In this document: positions 6,294-8,359 of the stretch, one piece after another
Layout of the letters: every line of letters begins with the position of its first letter
Position numbering within the stretch: position 1 is the first letter of the stretch
Source: an uncultured Clostridia bacterium
GTDB lineage: Bacteria > Bacillota > Clostridia > UBA1381
Direction: 5' to 3'
DNA length: 8,359 nucleotides
Assembly (NCBI GenBank): GCA_934454745.1
Contig: CAKSGP010000046.1
Location: 1 to 8,359 of the forward strand
Made by a program: the position numbers and the translations under genes
Notes under the pieces: generated by a model
The model's database searches: none
What the model was told of the DNA's origin: nothing
Seen by the model: the letters and a program-made list of their open reading frames with translations, nothing else

Positions 6294-7504
6294 ACAGAGA
6301 AAATAAATCAATAATTGCGGGTTTTAAGCCTAATACGGTTATGTTTTTGTTTTCGCTTATTTATTTTGTAAGTTATTTGACCAGAATAAATTATGCAGCG
6401 GTAATATCCGAAATTATTACCGAGGAAAAAATAGGTCGTTCTGCGGCGTCACTTGCCATAACCGGTGCTTTTATAACATACGGAATAGGTCAGGTGATAA
6501 GCGGTTGGATGTGCGACCGATTTCAGCCCGCGAAACTTGTGGATATTGCATTGCTTACGACCTCGTCTATGAATCTCATTGTTCCGTTTTGCGGATTGAC
6601 AGCCGTAAGAACGGTTGTGTGGTGTATAAACGGGATTGCACAGGCATTTATCTGGCCTCCGCTTGTACGGATGATTCCTGAACTTTTAGAACCGGAGCAG
6701 CAGCTTAAGGCAGGTGTAAGAATATCCTGGGGCGGACATATAGGAAATATTGCGATATATATATTGGCACCCATTTTAATAAGCTTGTCGGGCTGGCGCG
6801 CTGTTTTCTTATTTTCATCCGCTGCAGGGTTTATAACCTTGGGATTGTGGGTATTTTGCTGTAAAGGCTTTTCGGTTGAATTTAAAAGTCATTCAAAAAT
6901 TGACGGCAGTATTCCCGAACATAAGCCGGTTATACCAGTGGCTTTGTTACTGATAATTATATTAACAATAATATTACAGGGTTCTCTGCGTGACGGAGTT
7001 ACAACCTGGATGCCGTCTTATATATCCGAAACATTTTCATTGGGCAACAATATTTCAATACTTACCGGTGTTGCAATGCCACTTTTTGCACTCTTTTGTA
7101 TATGGGGTACGGAGTATATGTACTATCATTTAAAAAGCGTGCAGAAATGCTGTATATTCTATTTTGTTGCTGCACTTATTGCCGCGGCTCTTATTCCTGC
7201 AGCGGCGAAGTCAAACATTTTTATCACTGTTTTGTTGGCTTCAATTTTGGTTGGATCTATGCATGGAATAAATATTTTGCAAACATGTATGCTGCCGCGC
7301 AAGCTTGTCGGAAATGAAAGACTCGGACTGTTCTCCGGAATATTCAATGGCTGCGTTTATATAGGAAGCGCGGTTTCAACCTATGGCTTTGCCGGAATAT
7401 CCGAAACATTCGGTTGGAACGGTACGGTTATAACATGGTGCATAGTATCAGCACTTGGCGCTTTGCTGTGCGGAAGCCTGTTTTTTATGAAAAAAGATTT
7501 GTGA
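6290..7504 (+). CDS. MFS transporter of the organophosphate:phosphate antiporter type
   Basis: The 404-residue membrane protein has about 12 hydrophobic segments. A short cytoplasmic N-terminus is followed by TM1 (~16-38) with YLTRINYAAV, and G168-W169-R170-A-V-F stands at the start of TM6. R32 aligns with R45, and R234 (in LRDGVTTWMPSYI) aligns with R269, of E. coli GlpT (LLRYGILDWSPTYL). These two arginines bind substrate phosphate in that family. The sequence around 140-150 (ISWGGHIGN) also fits this group. I infer import of a phosphate ester in exchange for inorganic phosphate. GlpT- and UhpT-like proteins differ in substrate, and I cannot name it here. The gene is the last of the three-gene operon and overlaps the phosphoesterase stop. 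No terminator hairpin follows, so read-through into the next gene is likely. Confidence 0.85.
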   Translation: MNRENKSIIAGFKPNTVMFLFSLIYFVSYLTRINYAAVISEIITEEKIGRSAASLAITGAFITYGIGQVISGWMCDRFQPAKLVDIALLTTSSMNLIVPFCGLTAVRTVVWCINGIAQAFIWPPLVRMIPELLEPEQQLKAGVRISWGGHIGNIAIYILAPILISLSGWRAVFLFSSAAGFITLGLWVFCCKGFSVEFKSHSKIDGSIPEHKPVIPVALLLIIILTIILQGSLRDGVTTWMPSYISETFSLGNNISILTGVAMPLFALFCIWGTEYMYYHLKSVQKCCIFYFVAALIAAALIPAAAKSNIFITVLLASILVGSMHGINILQTCMLPRKLVGNERLGLFSGIFNGCVYIGSAVSTYGFAGISETFGWNGTVITWCIVSALGALLCGSLFFMKKDL

Positions 7505-7530
7505 CTGCAAGTATAATTGATGCAGTAAAA

Positions 7531-7536
7531 AAGGAG
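7531..7536 (+). promoter_or_regulatory. Shine-Dalgarno site AAGGAG of the acyltransferase gene
   Basis: AAGGAG lies 11 nt before the ATG at 7548 in the 43-nt gap after the transporter gene. It supports that start and suggests that the gene is expressed with the operon. Confidence 0.65.
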
Positions 7537-7547
7537 TAAGGTGTAAA

Positions 7548-8129
7548 ATGAACAATATAGAAAGATTTTGCAGAAAAATTGAGATGCCCGAGGAAGAATG
7601 TGAGGTGCTCGGTGCCGCTTACCTGAAAATAGTTGAGAACAAGTCGGCTTACGGTGTTTTTGAAGAATGTGTTTCGGTATACAAGCAAAACACCGTCTTT
7701 GATCGCGGACCGATATTTGAAAAAATAGAGGGACTTTCCGAAAAAACAGGTATACATAAATATACGCTTGACCTTGTGTATTTGATTATGCTGGTTCCGC
7801 ATATGAAAGTGATGTATGAAGAAAACGGATTGACAGAGGAAGTATTTAACGATTCTGTTTTAGATCTTAAATGGAAATCGGAGGAATGCAAAAGCGTCAC
7901 CCTGCGGTATTCTGCTGTTTACCACGGCAGAAAAGAAAAAAGGGGCGTACATGCCGTTTGCAGCGCCGTATTTCACCTTTGTGCGGCTCGGTCGGGTGTT
8001 TGCTCGATTTTCCGCTTGCTCGGCGTACAGGGCATTTTTTGCGGCCGTTTCGGCAGAAGGGAGAGTCTGCTGTCTTATTTCTTTTTCTGCTGTAATATAT
8101 ACTCAGTGGGTTTAGTTCTATGGGTATAG
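7548..8129 (+). CDS. Acyltransferase (NAT_N-type) gene, 3' part lost; C-terminus is junction read-through
   Basis: Residues 1-117 (to about 7898) look like the N-terminal domain of two-domain GNAT-related acyltransferases of Firmicutes (NAT_N followed by GNAT_C, usually near 300 residues). The marks are the opening FCRKIEMPEEE and the segment DLKWKSEECKSV, which in the family continues toward a YGVWGTF-like stretch. Here it breaks off at that point. The remaining 76 residues (from TLRYSAVYHG on) are Cys/Arg-rich, resemble no domain, and coincide with a change to more G+C-rich DNA. The GNAT_C half with the acyl-CoA site is absent, so an active enzyme is unlikely. The family assignment rests on remembered motifs and is moderately sure; the truncation is surer than the name. 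Confidence 0.65.
   Translation: MNNIERFCRKIEMPEEECEVLGAAYLKIVENKSAYGVFEECVSVYKQNTVFDRGPIFEKIEGLSEKTGIHKYTLDLVYLIMLVPHMKVMYEENGLTEEVFNDSVLDLKWKSEECKSVTLRYSAVYHGRKEKRGVHAVCSAVFHLCAARSGVCSIFRLLGVQGIFCGRFGRRESLLSYFFFCCNIYSVGLVLWV
7902..7930. repeat. Imperfect inverted repeat near the acyltransferase/mobile DNA junction
   Basis: CTGC-GGTA (7902-7909) pairs with TACC (7920-7923) and GCAG (7927-7930). This leaves a 10-nt loop and a 3-nt bulge (7924-7926). There is no T-run after it on either strand, so it is not an obvious terminator. Its position within a few bases of the break could mean an element end or a processing site, but the stem is short and could be chance. Confidence 0.3.
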
Positions 8130-8133
8130 TTCT
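8107..8133. repeat. Tandem 13-bp direct repeat, 14-bp period
   Basis: TGGGTTTAGTTCT (8107-8119) and TGGGTATAGTTCT (8121-8133) differ at one base and are separated by a single A. They lie 42 bp beyond the stop of the minus-strand HTH gene. Short tandem repeats like this can be protein-binding sites on mobile elements, but only two units are present. Confidence 0.5.
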
Positions 8134-8174
8134 GCGATACCGTTTCTTACACCACCCTGTACGAAAAAATTACA

Positions 8175-8359
8175 CTACCGAAATAACTTGACCGTGTAAG
8201 CGTTGCTTGTGTTCGATCCGTCCTGTCTGCGGCGCTTTTTCTTTTTCACAAGCCCCGCTTTTTCAAGACTTCGGAGTGCTGCGTCCACCGTCTTTTTGTC
8301 AATACAGCATTCCTCGGCGATCAGCCGCCGTGACGGAAAGCAGACACCGTTTTTATCGC
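8175..8359 (-). CDS. Winged-helix HTH protein, C-terminal part (5' end outside the window)
   Basis: Read on the minus strand from the right edge, 60 residues end in a TAG at 8177-8175. They include FPSRRLIAEECCIDKKTVD and then AALRSLEKAGLVKKKKR, closing with NAYTVKLFR. The pattern is a helix-turn-helix of the HTH_36 kind (C/FPS-x3-LA-type helix, D/S-KKTV recognition helix, then L-x-K-x-GLV leading into a basic wing). Such proteins are common on Firmicutes plasmids and conjugative transposons, often as replication or transfer regulators. The basic run KKKKRRR suggests DNA binding. Its codon and base use is more G+C-rich than the operon to the left. The N-terminus is not visible, so the full domain layout and the exact role are unknown. 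Confidence 0.7.
   Translation of the reverse strand, partial: DKNGVCFPSRRLIAEECCIDKKTVDAALRSLEKAGLVKKKKRRRQDGSNTSNAYTVKLFR

Larger units (their letters stand above)
3779..6423 (+). repeat. Direct repeat copy 2 of the 2645-bp block
   Basis: This is the partner of 81-2725. Here the block sits inside intact genes: it begins at codon 255 of the MBL gene and ends in codon 45 of the transporter gene. This copy therefore looks like the ancestral arrangement. Neither edge coincides with a gene boundary or with visible terminal inverted repeats, which argues against a transposon as the unit. Confidence 0.95.
7899..8359. mobile_element. End of an apparent integrative/conjugative element (partial)
   Basis: From about 7899 the base composition rises, plus-strand coding stops making sense, and a minus-strand HTH gene typical of Firmicutes mobile elements enters from the right edge. 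Bases 7899-8174 hold no gene that I can support. A minus-strand frame running over roughly 7860-8100 is open and Ala-rich but has no good start codon or ribosome site. This stretch contains an imperfect inverted repeat (7902-7930) and a 13-bp direct repeat (8107-8133). No integrase, relaxase or att duplication is visible in the window, so the element class and true end are unproven. Confidence 0.4.

Noticed and set aside
81..6423. Reading the 2645-bp repeat as a transposon or composite insertion sequence
   Set aside because: There is no transposase, no terminal inverted repeat and no target duplication at the edges, and the edges cut through genes.
7505..7547. Possible terminator between the transporter and acyltransferase genes
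   Set aside because: No stem followed by a T-run is present; the gap contains only the ribosome site.
7871..8095. Plus-strand 74-codon frame across the acyltransferase/mobile DNA junction
   Set aside because: It starts inside the acyltransferase gene in another frame, crosses the junction, and its Cys/Arg-rich product looks like translated non-coding DNA.
1..8359. CRISPR array, tRNA or rRNA genes
   Set aside because: No regularly spaced short repeats and no cloverleaf or rRNA-like segments were seen on either strand.

Overview
The DNA is AT-rich with strong AAAGGAG-type ribosome binding sites, compact operons and Clostridia-like proteins. It suggests a gut-type Firmicutes bacterium (class Clostridia); this is an inference, since no rRNA or other marker gene is present. 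The last ~460 bases are visibly richer in G+C and look like part of a mobile element.

The core of the window is a three-gene plus-strand operon, complete at 3017-7504. It encodes a two-domain metallo-beta-lactamase-fold (MBL) protein, then a calcineurin-like metallophosphoesterase, then an MFS transporter of the organophosphate:phosphate antiporter (OPA) type. The genes are packed with a 1-nt gap and a 4-nt ATGA overlap. The transporter keeps two arginines that align with the phosphate-binding arginines of E. coli GlpT. I therefore infer that the operon imports a phosphorylated compound and hydrolyses it in the cytoplasm. The substrate is unknown. A fourth gene, a two-domain acyltransferase (NAT_N type), follows 43 nt later but is cut off after about 117 residues.

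Much of this operon is present twice. Bases 81-2725 repeat at 3779-6423 (2645 bp, offset 3698) with no difference that I could find. The first copy is broken at both ends. Its MBL gene has lost the first 254 codons, including the canonical metal motif. Its transporter stops after 45 residues and is fused in frame to the last 47 residues of a GmhA-like SIS-domain sugar isomerase. After that isomerase tail comes what looks like the first 13 codons of a PfkB-family sugar kinase, and then the leader of the intact MBL gene.

The window is thus a mosaic with at least four junctions (about 80/81, 2725/2727, ~2949 and ~7898). Bases 1-80 are unexplained. The right end (7899-8359) carries a minus-strand winged-helix HTH gene of the type found on Firmicutes integrative and conjugative elements, entering from beyond the window. 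The mosaic may be a real recent rearrangement or an assembly chimera, and the sequence alone cannot decide between them.
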